Assembly (NCBI GenBank): GCA_024637195.1
Contig: JAGXFN010000008.1
Coordinates: 62,001-126,000, forward strand
Length of the DNA stretch: 64,000 bases
Direction of reading: 5' to 3'
Source: Arcobacter sp.
GTDB lineage: Bacteria; Campylobacterota; Campylobacteria; Campylobacterales; Sulfurimonadaceae
The notes beneath the pieces were generated by a model. It ran no database searches. It was not told the DNA's origin and saw only the letters and a program-made list of their open reading frames with translations. Numbering within the stretch: position 1 is the first letter of the stretch; every line of letters begins with the position of its first letter. Positions 43,530 through 51,546 of the stretch are shown here, piece after piece. Both the position numbers and the translations under genes were made by a program.

Positions 43530-44699
43530 GTCGATCTTGAAATGGATATTATAGTTGGGACGGTAATCATGGGCTTCATGATAGTTCACCCCCGGTCCCA
43601 CCTCATAAAAAAGCCAAGGTTTGAAGATGTTTTCTCTCCAGCTAATCGAAAAAAGATAGTTAAAGACTTTGTTTTCTTCTTTTATTACAGGTCCGGCAGG
43701 CATGTCTAGTGTTTTCTGATATTGCGTACTCCCGTTAAAACCTAGGACAGCGCTAAGCCCGCGGTTTTTTCGCGGGCTCCAGAACCATTGGACAAACCCG
43801 TCATAATGCATCCCATTCACTCCAGACTGCGTGCCCCGGTCAAGCAAAAGACGCAAAAATGTATACTCGCTTGTCGGGATGTCAAGATAAAACTCAGTTA
43901 TCTCGGAAAATTCATCTTCCAAGGAGTAGGTAAAGGTCTGTATCGGCTCAAAGCGGCACTTCTCAAACTGTTTTTCATAACGGTAACGCGCTCGTGCAAA
44001 GGGGTCAATGCCTCTGAAACCGATCGAATACTTTGGCTTAATACCGAATTTTTCTCTCGAGAAGATGTCCACACCGATCGAGGGGGAGTTTTCTTCGCCG
44101 TTTGCCCCAATGTTTTTTGCATTCTCGTCATTAAAATCTTCAATAAAAAGCCTTAACCGCTTTTTGCTGCGTCCCAGACCTAAACGTGCGCGAACGGTAA
44201 ACTCACTCTCATCTGTCGCTAGCGAATTGTATGTTTGTATAAAACTTACACGGACATAAGACTTGTCTCTCTCTTCTAAGAGTTTTCGCGTAAGGAAAAA
44301 CTCATCGATTTCATTGCTCTGAAGAGCTGTTTTCTCATCCGTGTTGGGCAGTTCGGCTGCACTTTGCTTCTGCTCTGTGCTCTTTTTTTTACTGAGATTT
44401 TCATCTGTGATTATTAAGATTTCAGAACTGTTTGTCTCGGGCAACCTTATAGGGACATCGTCCTCCAAGATACTTGAGTTTTCATCTTCTCCAAAATAAT
44501 CATAAATGCCCAAGATCATACCATCTATGCTCACTCCCCACTCATGAACTTTGCCGTCAAAATAGTTGTGATAGTCATCAACATAACTGTATGCAGGACT
44601 TAGACTTGCATTGTCCTCCAAGGATTCATCGGCATAAAGAACAATAAAGAGGCATAGGAAAAAGAGAAGTTTCATAAATATAAAATAACTTTTTTTCAT
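43509..44699 (-). CDS. Putative outer-membrane beta-barrel protein
   Basis: A 396-residue protein with a signal peptide (start MKKSYFIFMKLLFF or the second Met). After about 150 hydrophilic residues the C-terminal part shows alternating hydrophobic/polar strands (RVSFIQTYN, FTVRARLGLG, LSAVLGFNGSTQY, FNYLFSISWRE) ending in ...INIHFKIDLFFGHV-like aromatic termini, as expected for a beta-barrel. No family was recognised. It overlaps convergent mutY by 21 bases at the 3' end. Outer-membrane location is inferred. Confidence 0.6.
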   Translation of the reverse strand: MKKSYFIFMKLLFFLCLFIVLYADESLEDNASLSPAYSYVDDYHNYFDGKVHEWGVSIDGMILGIYDYFGEDENSSILEDDVPIRLPETNSSEILIITDENLSKKKSTEQKQSAAELPNTDEKTALQSNEIDEFFLTRKLLEERDKSYVRVSFIQTYNSLATDESEFTVRARLGLGRSKKRLRLFIEDFNDENAKNIGANGEENSPSIGVDIFSREKFGIKPKYSIGFRGIDPFARARYRYEKQFEKCRFEPIQTFTYSLEDEFSEITEFYLDIPTSEYTFLRLLLDRGTQSGVNGMHYDGFVQWFWSPRKNRGLSAVLGFNGSTQYQKTLDMPAGPVIKEENKVFNYLFSISWRENIFKPWLFYEVGPGVNYHEAHDYRPNYNIHFKIDLFFGHV

Positions 44700-44790
44700 G
44701 TTGCTTTCGCTTAATCAGGTAAAAAGCATGCTTTGCACATACCAGCAAAGCGTATTTAGAACGATCAGACTCTTTTTGTCATTTTAAAAG

Positions 44791-45693
44791 TCAGGGCTGA
44801 TCTTGTGAAATAAAATACGCAAAGTCGGCCGAGCCAACTCTTATGTTTGGATTATTTTGCGGCAGTATCGTCACAAATGGCTTTGTTGAAAGACGGGCAA
44901 AGCGCATATTTGCACCCAAACCTGACTCCAAATGAAGCGCTCCGACAAAGACGATCAGCTTGTCTTTGTCGCTTTTTAAAATCGTCCTGGCCAGATGCGC
45001 ACTCTCCATGCCCATCTTCTTATCCCAGGCAACCTGGACTCGATACATCCTTTTTAGACACTGTGCTTCGCTTTCACCCTCAAGCAGAGCATGACAGTGT
45101 GAGAGAAAAGGCGCAAGCATTTGCTGATGCACGCTTACATTGAGATCAAGTCCCTCATAAAAACTTATCTCAGAGGCATTCATCTGCGCGCGTTCTTGCA
45201 GTGAGATCTTTTTACGCTCGTCCTTGCTTAGGTTGATCCCGTACATCTCTCCCTTGGCCTCTTTTAGCGCCTGATAAATAGGCTTGAAACTTTTGTATTC
45301 AAATCCGATATTTTTTTCCCAGGCTATCTGTTCGAGAAAACTCTCTTCGCTGATATTGTTGGTAACAAAGGCCTTCAGGAGAGTGTTGTCTGCAGGCGTA
45401 AACCATTCATTCGCCAGATGCAGCCTGTAGTTTTGACCCAGCTGTCTGATTATATCTGCTGTAAACACATGCAAGGTATCGCTTTGGTGAAAATCACCGA
45501 TGAAGATCACCGGGTACGCCTCTAGGTACTCAAGAAGTCTCTCCCGAGAAATCTCGCGTGCTTCTTTCAAAGAGAACACAAGGTCTTTGTCTTTATGGAG
45601 GATTTGATGGCTTAGAACCTGCGGCTGCGTACAAGCATTTAAAAAAAGACCGACACATACGAGGGCCCAAAAGTGACGGATACTTTGTTTCAT
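44791..45693 (-). CDS. ChaN family lipoprotein (haem/iron-related)
   Basis: A 300-residue lipoprotein with lipobox LFLNAC (Cys21). The ChaN domain begins around VIFIGDFHQSDTLH; the GDxHxxxxH His residues bind haem or iron in characterised ChaN (Campylobacter). LANEWFTPADNTLL and FVGALHLESGLGANMRF also match the family. It is probably held on the outer membrane and involved in haem-iron uptake, although no haem receptor is nearby. It is divergent from the 45.7-kb gene. Confidence 0.82.
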   Translation of the reverse strand: MKQSIRHFWALVCVGLFLNACTQPQVLSHQILHKDKDLVFSLKEAREISRERLLEYLEAYPVIFIGDFHQSDTLHVFTADIIRQLGQNYRLHLANEWFTPADNTLLKAFVTNNISEESFLEQIAWEKNIGFEYKSFKPIYQALKEAKGEMYGINLSKDERKKISLQERAQMNASEISFYEGLDLNVSVHQQMLAPFLSHCHALLEGESEAQCLKRMYRVQVAWDKKMGMESAHLARTILKSDKDKLIVFVGALHLESGLGANMRFARLSTKPFVTILPQNNPNIRVGSADFAYFISQDQP

Positions 45694-45747
45694 ACGATTC
45701 CTTAGATATTAGTGTTATAATTATACATTTAGCGGAAGAGTATAACT

Positions 45748-46185
45748 ATGAAATTTTTATTTAATCTGAAACATTATCTTTATACGGGGCTGAGGGAGGT
45801 ACTTGTTTATCATCACAACTCCTTGGAGTTTCGTGCCAAAACCTTTGCTCTCATCATCTCGGCCAATCCTTATCCTCCGGAGTGCGCCTACGATCTTGTG
45901 CATGAAGCAGGTATGCAGATATATAAAGACAAGGAAAGAACAAAGATGCTTCTTCTGACTACGCGCGAATACGTCAACAAAGTCCATAAGAAAAACGGAC
46001 TCTATATTGATGATCTTATTGAAGATATCCGCAGCGAAGTACGGCAGGTTCCCAGGTTTGTATCCAAGATCGATATTGCTCTTTTGGAGCCTATCGTCGA
46101 ATGTAGCGTGGATGAAGACACCTCGACGTATCAGATAAGGATGCTTGATTTTCTTTCGGGATTAAAAGAGGAGCGGTCAAAATGA
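45748..46185 (+). CDS. Hypothetical cytoplasmic protein
   Basis: A 145-residue protein starting MKFLFNLKHYLYTGLREVLVYHH, without membrane helices. The first third is hydrophobic and amphipathic, then a regular helix-rich pattern (FALIISANPYPPECAYDLVHEAG; TREYVNKVHKKNGLYIDDLIEDIRS is the central block). One Cys occurs in PPECAYD and another in VECSVDED. It overlaps a tiny lipoprotein gene by 3-4 bases (ATGA). No family was recognised; the layout suggests a conserved two-gene unit. Confidence 0.65.
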   Translation: MKFLFNLKHYLYTGLREVLVYHHNSLEFRAKTFALIISANPYPPECAYDLVHEAGMQIYKDKERTKMLLLTTREYVNKVHKKNGLYIDDLIEDIRSEVRQVPRFVSKIDIALLEPIVECSVDEDTSTYQIRMLDFLSGLKEERSK

Positions 46186-46325
46186 GCAACAATCTTAACA
46201 TAGTTTTTCTACTGGGAGTAAGCCTGATCCTCTTGAGCGCTTGCGCAGAAGAGGCCGAGCCTTATCAAGATGTCAACATGACGATTTCAACATCCCAGGA
46301 AAAAGGGAAGATCGATACGCACTGA
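46182..46325 (+). CDS. Very small lipoprotein
   Basis: A 47-residue frame whose ATG overlaps the stop of the preceding gene as ATGA. It has a hydrophobic helix ending in the lipobox LLSAC (Cys21), leaving a mature peptide of about 27 residues (start CAEEAEPYQDV). AGGAGCGG upstream is a good ribosome site. Similar tiny lipoproteins are often missed by annotation. Envelope location inferred; function unknown. Confidence 0.65.
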   Translation: MSNNLNIVFLLGVSLILLSACAEEAEPYQDVNMTISTSQEKGKIDTH

Positions 46326-46335
46326 TCTTTTGGAC

Positions 46336-46674
46336 CTACGCTTTATATGGCGCCAGTTCATAGCCTTCGCCCATAAGTTTCATCACACCGCCGGCTAAAT
46401 TTTTTACATTATAGCCCTGCTGCGCCATAAAACCCGCAACCTGAGCTGTGCGCGAACCGGTACGACAGATCAGTCCGATTTCGACCTCTTTGCCGCCGAG
46501 CTTGTCCATTTCACTCAAAAAAGTTTCTGCATCATAATTTCCCGTTTCGTCAAAAAACATAATCGTATGACAGCCCGGAACAATACCTGTCTGTTTCCAC
46601 TCCATCGGTGTTCTGATGTCGACGATCTTCATTGGCGAATTTTCTAGCATCTCTTTGTTTGGATATACATTCAT
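46336..46674 (-). CDS. Rhodanese-like domain protein
   Basis: A 112-residue single-domain rhodanese. The active-site loop is CRTGSRTAQ, with Cys as the persulphide carrier, preceded by IVDIRTPMEWKQTGIVPG and followed by GYNVKNLAGGVMKLMGEG. Probably a cytoplasmic sulphur-transfer or thiosulphate-handling protein, which fits a sulphur-metabolising host. No signal peptide. Convergent with the tiny lipoprotein gene, 10 bases apart. Confidence 0.9.
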   Translation of the reverse strand: MNVYPNKEMLENSPMKIVDIRTPMEWKQTGIVPGCHTIMFFDETGNYDAETFLSEMDKLGGKEVEIGLICRTGSRTAQVAGFMAQQGYNVKNLAGGVMKLMGEGYELAPYKA

Positions 46675-46847
46675 TATTGGCCTTAATTTTAATAATTTGT
46701 TGAAATTATAACAAATTTAATAATAAGAGAAAAAATAAGCCAGAATTTTTAAGAAAGCATTTACTTTATAGGAAAGAAGAAGTCGAATCAGATGTTTCTA
46801 AAAAGCGGGAGAACCTGCCCTTCTAAAAGGACAGATACCTAGCCGTA

Positions 46848-47579
46848 CTACAGAGAAAAGCGCTTTGGGTCAAAAAAGCTTTCATCTGAAATATTACCGA
46901 AAGCGGCATTGATAGAGACAAAAATACCGGGATATTTTTCCTCCATCTCAGCCAGCATGGTTTTCATTGTAGCCCTTGCATGGGGCATTTTTACATCAAA
47001 ACGCATTGCCGGGCAGGCCTCGTCGCCGATCGCCTCAAGATTGTTCTCCTTTGCAAAAGCAAGGAGCTGCCGCTCTCTCATCTGGATTAAAGGACGAATG
47101 ACGATCAGACCGTTGCCTGCTCTGTATTTTGGTGAAAGCGCACGCATTTGGCCGTTATAGGTCAGGTTCATAAAAAAGCTCTCTGCCGCATCATCAAGGT
47201 GGTGCCCCAGGGCCAATTTGTTGCACCCTTGCTCTGCAGCCACGCTATAAAGAGAGCCTCTTCGCATCCGCGAGAAAAAAGAACAGAAAGAGGAATTTTT
47301 GCGGATCTTCTCTTGAGCCGTGTCGTATATATTGGTGTCATGGACAATATGCTTGATACCGTGCTCTTCGCAGTGCCGGGAGAGATACTCGAAATTCTCG
47401 CCCATGCCATAAGCAACTGTCACCGCGACAAACTCAAAATCAAAGGGCGCGCGGCGCTGCTGCTCACGCATGGAGTGGATCAGCGTTAAAGAATCTTTCC
47501 CGCCGGAGAGACCGACTAAGATCTTGTCTCCCTCTTCGATGAGCCCAAAGGCCGCATTGGTCTTGCCCAACTGACTCAT
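46848..47579 (-). CDS. TtcA-like tRNA 2-thiolation protein, one cluster Cys missing
   Basis: A 244-residue PP-loop ATPase of the TtcA family (2-thiocytidine at tRNA position 32). The PP-loop is VGLSGGKDSLTL, and ALGHHLDDAAESFFMNLTYNGQ is the second family block. Canonical TtcA has CxxC before RLRRG; here it reads FCSFFSRMRRG, so the second Cys is Phe. The later Cys (DEACPAMRF) is kept, in a shortened motif. The ATG at 47579 is preferred over starts up to 47639 that lie within the upstream nucleosidase gene. Function as 2-thiolase is likely but the Fe-S cluster may be altered. Confidence 0.78.
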   Translation of the reverse strand: MSQLGKTNAAFGLIEEGDKILVGLSGGKDSLTLIHSMREQQRRAPFDFEFVAVTVAYGMGENFEYLSRHCEEHGIKHIVHDTNIYDTAQEKIRKNSSFCSFFSRMRRGSLYSVAAEQGCNKLALGHHLDDAAESFFMNLTYNGQMRALSPKYRAGNGLIVIRPLIQMRERQLLAFAKENNLEAIGDEACPAMRFDVKMPHARATMKTMLAEMEEKYPGIFVSINAAFGNISDESFFDPKRFSL

Positions 47580-47595
47580 AATCTTCTTAGAGATC

Positions 47596-48288
47596 TTAAT
47601 GGCCAAGTTTTTCCACCATTTTGATGATAAAGTTGGCACTCTCTTGGGCGGATGAGATCAAGAACTCATCAAAAGAGAAGCTGGCATCCATATCTGCCGC
47701 ATCCGAGATCGAGCGCAAAATAAAGAACGGTACACCCATCGCATCACAGACGCAAGCCACCGAAGCACCCTCCATCTCCAGTGCGTCCGCATTGAAGGTC
47801 TCACCGATCCATTTGTTGCGCACCGGGTCTGCTACAAACTGGTCTCCCGTTGCGATCGTACCTTCCATCAGCTTCACACCCATCTCAGCAGCGACCTCTT
47901 TTGCCTTGGAAACAAGTGCCTTGTCTGCTTCAATAAACTGCTTGCCTTCAGGAACATAGCCGTAGGGGTGGCCAAAGGCCGTGATGTCCAAGTCATGCTG
48001 ACACAGTTTTGTCGCAGCGATAAGGTCGCCAATTTTCAGCTCTGGATTGATCGCGCCGGCTACGCCTGAAAAGAGCAGAACTTCTGCGCCAAATTTTTGG
48101 AGCATTGTTGTTGCCGTCAAAGTAGAAAAGACCTTACCTATCTTTGAATAGGCAATGACAAGGCTATGCCCTTTATAGTTGGCTTCATAATATTTATTAC
48201 CGGCATACTCGTTTAGCTTATACTCACCTACTTTTTCTAAAAGCGGGGCAATCTCTTCGGGCATAGCACCCATGATGGCAATCTTCAT
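47596..48288 (-). CDS. mqnB: 5'-methylthioadenosine/S-adenosylhomocysteine (aminofutalosine) nucleosidase
   Basis: A 230-residue MTAN-fold enzyme. It starts MKIAIMGAMPEEIAPLLE, has GVAGAINPELKIGD, and the catalytic region VADPVRNKWI with DALEMEGASVACVC, then RSISDAAD with the catalytic Asp. In Campylobacterota this enzyme works in methionine salvage and also splits 6-amino-6-deoxyfutalosine in menaquinone synthesis. The symbol mqnB (also pfs/mtnN) reflects that dual role, known from the family rather than from this sequence. Confidence 0.93.
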   Translation of the reverse strand: MKIAIMGAMPEEIAPLLEKVGEYKLNEYAGNKYYEANYKGHSLVIAYSKIGKVFSTLTATTMLQKFGAEVLLFSGVAGAINPELKIGDLIAATKLCQHDLDITAFGHPYGYVPEGKQFIEADKALVSKAKEVAAEMGVKLMEGTIATGDQFVADPVRNKWIGETFNADALEMEGASVACVCDAMGVPFFILRSISDAADMDASFSFDEFLISSAQESANFIIKMVEKLGH

Positions 48289-48355
48289 TCTATTCCTTTC
48301 TGGCGCTAAACGCCGATACCCCCCCTTGGGGTATTATGTTTTGATTTGAGCTGCT

Positions 48356-49114
48356 CTAAAGATCATTTTTAATGATCTGTTTTTGTGCAAAGTGGAGCCC
48401 TTTGTTGAGGGTAAAACTCTTACGCTGTACTTCAAAGCTTTTGAGTTCGGCTTCTACTTCACCCGAAGGAGAAACTATCATAGAAGCGCCCCAAAATCCG
48501 ATGCCGTCTTCAAAACCGACACGGTTGACAAAGACGACATAGCTTCCACAAAGAAGTGCTGTTGTCTTTAAGATAGCCGTCCACTGCTCTTTTATCAAAA
48601 GACTATCATCCCTAAAGTCGCGTGCTGGCGAATTGGCAAGCACGTAGATGATCTCGGGATTTTGGCATGAAAGATCCGCAATGCTCTGCGCGCGCCAAAG
48701 ATCTTCACAGATCACCATTGCGCTCTTGCCATAGCAGGTATCAAAGAAGCCGATCTTCTCGCCCTTGAAAAAGTAGCGTGCTTCTTCAAACATCCCGTAA
48801 TTTGGAAGATGAACCTTATGGTGAGTATGCTTTAGTTCGCCTTTTGAAAAGTAGAGTGCCGCATTAAAAATACGGTGGTTTTCTCGCAGCGCACATCCCA
48901 ACACAATATCTACGGTGTGGCTGGCCTGAACAAAGCAATCCAACTCTTCTATCGTGAAAGCATCTTCATAGACTTTATCCTGAAGAAGATAGCCATTTAG
49001 GGAGAGTTCGGGAAAGACGATAACATCCGCTTCGCACGCTTTTATCTCTTTGAGGTGGAGTTCAATATTATTTCGACTGAGTCGAGGTGATATTTGAGCT
49101 AAAGAAACTTTCAT
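48356..49114 (-). CDS. Carbon-nitrogen hydrolase (nitrilase superfamily)
   Basis: A 252-residue cytoplasmic amidase-type enzyme. The catalytic triad Glu (VFPELSLNGY), Lys (HHKVHLPNYGMFEE) and Cys (MVICEDLWRAQ) are all in place. Members hydrolyse amides or nitriles; the pattern resembles the glutaminase-like domain of NAD synthetase, but the substrate is not defined by sequence. The gene follows the nucleosidase upstream region on the same strand with a hairpin-rich 67-base gap. Confidence 0.87.
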   Translation of the reverse strand: MKVSLAQISPRLSRNNIELHLKEIKACEADVIVFPELSLNGYLLQDKVYEDAFTIEELDCFVQASHTVDIVLGCALRENHRIFNAALYFSKGELKHTHHKVHLPNYGMFEEARYFFKGEKIGFFDTCYGKSAMVICEDLWRAQSIADLSCQNPEIIYVLANSPARDFRDDSLLIKEQWTAILKTTALLCGSYVVFVNRVGFEDGIGFWGASMIVSPSGEVEAELKSFEVQRKSFTLNKGLHFAQKQIIKNDL

Positions 49115-49206
49115 GCCTGGACTTCTTTCATACGCCCTAAGAGATCAAAAAAGATCCGCAAGCGCCTGGGTTAGGTGTTTACTATGTGTTTGATGAGCAG
49201 TGCCTG

Positions 49207-50145
49207 CTATACCAGTTCAGCCAAAACTTTTTCAAGACTTTGCATATCAAAAATATTGTAAGTCGTCATCTCCGGATTGATACGTTTGTTCATGCCTGAG
49301 AGTACCTTACCGTTGCCAAACTCGATAGCGATATCGACATCGTTGGCGATCGCCTCAATGCTTTGCTTGTATTTTACCGGCTTGACCAGTTGGTCCGTCA
49401 AAAGATCGATTGCCTCGGCTTTCGTGCTGTAAGGTGCCGCAGAAACATTAGAGATGATCGGTGCGGTAAAGCTGTCTTTGAGCATTGTCTGCATCTTCTC
49501 TCTCAACGGCGCTTGCGCAGGTTCTAGAATCGGACAGTGCGATGCAACCGACATGTTCAGCAAAAGAGCACGTTTTGCCCCTGCCTCTTTTAAGATCGGC
49601 TCCATACTCTCAAGGTCCGCTTTCATTCCCGCGATGACAAGCTGGCCGTTTTGGTTGTAGTTTGCCGGCCATACTTTTTTACCGTGTGCAAGTGCTTCTG
49701 CGCAGGCTTTTTCTACGATTCCGTCATCTAGACCGAGCACGGCCATCATCGAGGCATCAATCTCATCGCAAGCTTCTTGCATCAGTTTTCCGCGTGCATG
49801 TACAAGCTCTACCGCATCAAGATAATCCAGTGCGCCCGCAGCCGAAACTGCTGAAAACTCGCCCAATGAATGGCCAAGAAGAAGTGCCGGCTTGATGTCT
49901 GAGCGTTCACAAAAAAGTGCATGAGCCATCATGCTCACAAGCAAGATCGCCGGCTGTGTGTTTTCTGTTTTGTTGATTGCTTCATTTTCTTCAAAAAGAA
50001 GTGATCCAAAATCAATACCCGTGCGCTCGCTCGCCTTGGCCATCATCTCTTTTGCACGATCAGAGTTTTCCACAAAACTTTTACCCATACCTATGGTTTG
50101 ACTTCCCTGCCCCGGAAAAATGAAGGCTACTTTTTTATTACTCAT
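49207..50145 (-). CDS. fabD: Malonyl-CoA:ACP transacylase FabD
   Basis: A 312-residue transferase that loads malonyl onto acyl carrier protein for fatty-acid synthesis. The oxyanion motif is FPGQGSQTIGMGKSF, the nucleophile is in LLGHSLGEFSAV, and SVASHCPILEPA carries the catalytic His. Start MSNKKVAFIFPG overlaps the end of the Fis-type gene upstream by 8 bases. It is not in a fab cluster here. Confidence 0.96.
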   Translation of the reverse strand: MSNKKVAFIFPGQGSQTIGMGKSFVENSDRAKEMMAKASERTGIDFGSLLFEENEAINKTENTQPAILLVSMMAHALFCERSDIKPALLLGHSLGEFSAVSAAGALDYLDAVELVHARGKLMQEACDEIDASMMAVLGLDDGIVEKACAEALAHGKKVWPANYNQNGQLVIAGMKADLESMEPILKEAGAKRALLLNMSVASHCPILEPAQAPLREKMQTMLKDSFTAPIISNVSAAPYSTKAEAIDLLTDQLVKPVKYKQSIEAIANDVDIAIEFGNGKVLSGMNKRINPEMTTYNIFDMQSLEKVLAELV

Positions 50146-50953
50146 ATTTTAAATATTCCTTGTTTTCAGCTATTTTTTTGCGCAGTGTGTTTCGGTTTAG
50201 GCCCAGTTTATCAGCTAGCTGGAGCTGAGTCTTGAACCTGAACAAGCCTGCATTTATCAGCGGAGCCTCGTACAGATAGAGAAAGTTCCTGTAATCGCTG
50301 TTGCCGCCTAGTCGCGAACTTAAAAAGTTCTCCATTATCTCCATCAGTTCTGTCTCATTGATATCTTGCAACTGAACTTGCATATAGACATAACGGCGGA
50401 TAGAATGGGCATTGTGGCTCAGATCGATTCTGGAAACATCGATCTGTATATCATTTTCAACACCTAAGACTCGCGTAGATTCTTGCAAGAAGTGCTCTGC
50501 CAATACAGCCACGTCTTCCATACGTTCACGCAAAGGCGGAAGGAACACCTTGATACCAAATAACTGCTCTATCACCTCGCTGTTGAACACAGAAGTGGCC
50601 AATGCCATAATACGCACCGAATATTTATCTAAAAGCAGTTGAAAGTTGTCAAAGTTTGGTATTTTATCAAAATTAGAGATAATCAGAGTTGTATTTGAAC
50701 GCAAGGCATCTTCAAGTTCATCATATGCACTGGCATCAACAATAGGAGCATTAGGAAGAATATATCGGGCTAAGCTCTTTTTTCCGGTTCCATTTTCGCC
50801 AAATATAAAGGCATTGATAGGCAAGCTTTTAAGCAAGCTTGCCGTTTTCAGCGCTTCGAGTGAAGCCGCTGAAGTTGCTAAAAAATTAGTGACAACCACA
50901 CCCTGTACCACAGCTCCCGCCGCTTTCAGGTTGAGCGTTTTCAGCTGGAACAC
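50138..50953 (-). CDS. Degenerate NtrC-like AAA protein with Fis-type HTH
   Basis: A protein of up to 271 residues related to sigma-54 activators but much reduced. Walker A reads FGENGTGKKSLARYI (52-65) and the arginine-finger region is FLPPLRERMEDVAVLAEHFLQE. The GAFTGA loop that contacts sigma-54 is absent, and Walker B reads LIISNFDK rather than the acidic DE pair. A Fis-type helix-turn-helix ends the protein (LADKLGLNRNTLRKKI). The first start is a GTG inside the upstream slyD-like gene; later GTGs near 50911 and 50899 are alternatives. It probably binds DNA without activating sigma-54. The start is uncertain. Confidence 0.78.
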   Translation of the reverse strand: MFQLKTLNLKAAGAVVQGVVVTNFLATSAASLEALKTASLLKSLPINAFIFGENGTGKKSLARYILPNAPIVDASAYDELEDALRSNTTLIISNFDKIPNFDNFQLLLDKYSVRIMALATSVFNSEVIEQLFGIKVFLPPLRERMEDVAVLAEHFLQESTRVLGVENDIQIDVSRIDLSHNAHSIRRYVYMQVQLQDINETELMEIMENFLSSRLGGNSDYRNFLYLYEAPLINAGLFRFKTQLQLADKLGLNRNTLRKKIAENKEYLKYE

Positions 50954-51398
50954 CTGTCAATATCTCTTCCGGAGTTGCTTCACGAACAGCCGCAACAGAA
51001 ACAGAGAACATCAGGTCTTGACCTGCCAATGGATGATTATAGTCGATCAACACTGAATCTTCTTTAATCTCTTTGACCGTTACCTGTACGGTGCCGCCAT
51101 CTTCGCTTTGTCCATAAAGACTCATTCCCTCTTCTAGTTCAATACCAGCAAACTGCTCTTTTGGAACTTCTTGAAGCGCTTCATTGCTGTACTCACCATA
51201 CGCTTTTGCAGCAGGCACAAGTACCTCCGCTTTTTCGCCCATATTCATAGTACAAACATGCTCTTCTAGTCCTGGGATGATTTGTTGTTTGCCTGTCATA
51301 AATGTTAAGAGCTGCCCACCAATATTGCTGTCTACAACCTTGTCTCCGCTACGTACTTCATACTCAAGTGATACGATTTGATTATTTTCTATTGCCAT
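50886..51398 (-). CDS. slyD: FKBP-type peptidyl-prolyl isomerase, SlyD-like
   Basis: A 170-residue FKBP/SlyD-type protein with the FKBP half (VSLEYEVRSGDKVVDSN; GKQQIIPGLEEHV) and the inserted chaperone (IF) domain (residues about 70-125), then VLIDYNHPLAGQDL. It ends in GGSCGTGCGCH, a short Cys/His metal-binding tail like the longer tail of E. coli SlyD, which supplies nickel for hydrogenase. The start MAIENNQIV has an upstream ribosome site; the frame to 51434 is less likely. Its 3' end overlaps the Fis-type gene. Confidence 0.9.
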   Translation of the reverse strand: MAIENNQIVSLEYEVRSGDKVVDSNIGGQLLTFMTGKQQIIPGLEEHVCTMNMGEKAEVLVPAAKAYGEYSNEALQEVPKEQFAGIELEEGMSLYGQSEDGGTVQVTVKEIKEDSVLIDYNHPLAGQDLMFSVSVAAVREATPEEILTGVPAENAQPESGGSCGTGCGCH

Positions 51399-51546
51399 AG
51401 TTATTTTCCTTCGTTTATGATACAAAAGTATCATTTAATTTTGTGATTCTATCATAAGATGCTTTAAAATGGCTTACCTCGAGTGATTGGAAAAGAGGTT
51501 AAAGCTCTTTATTCTGCTGCCAAAAAAATATTTAAACCACCTCTGA

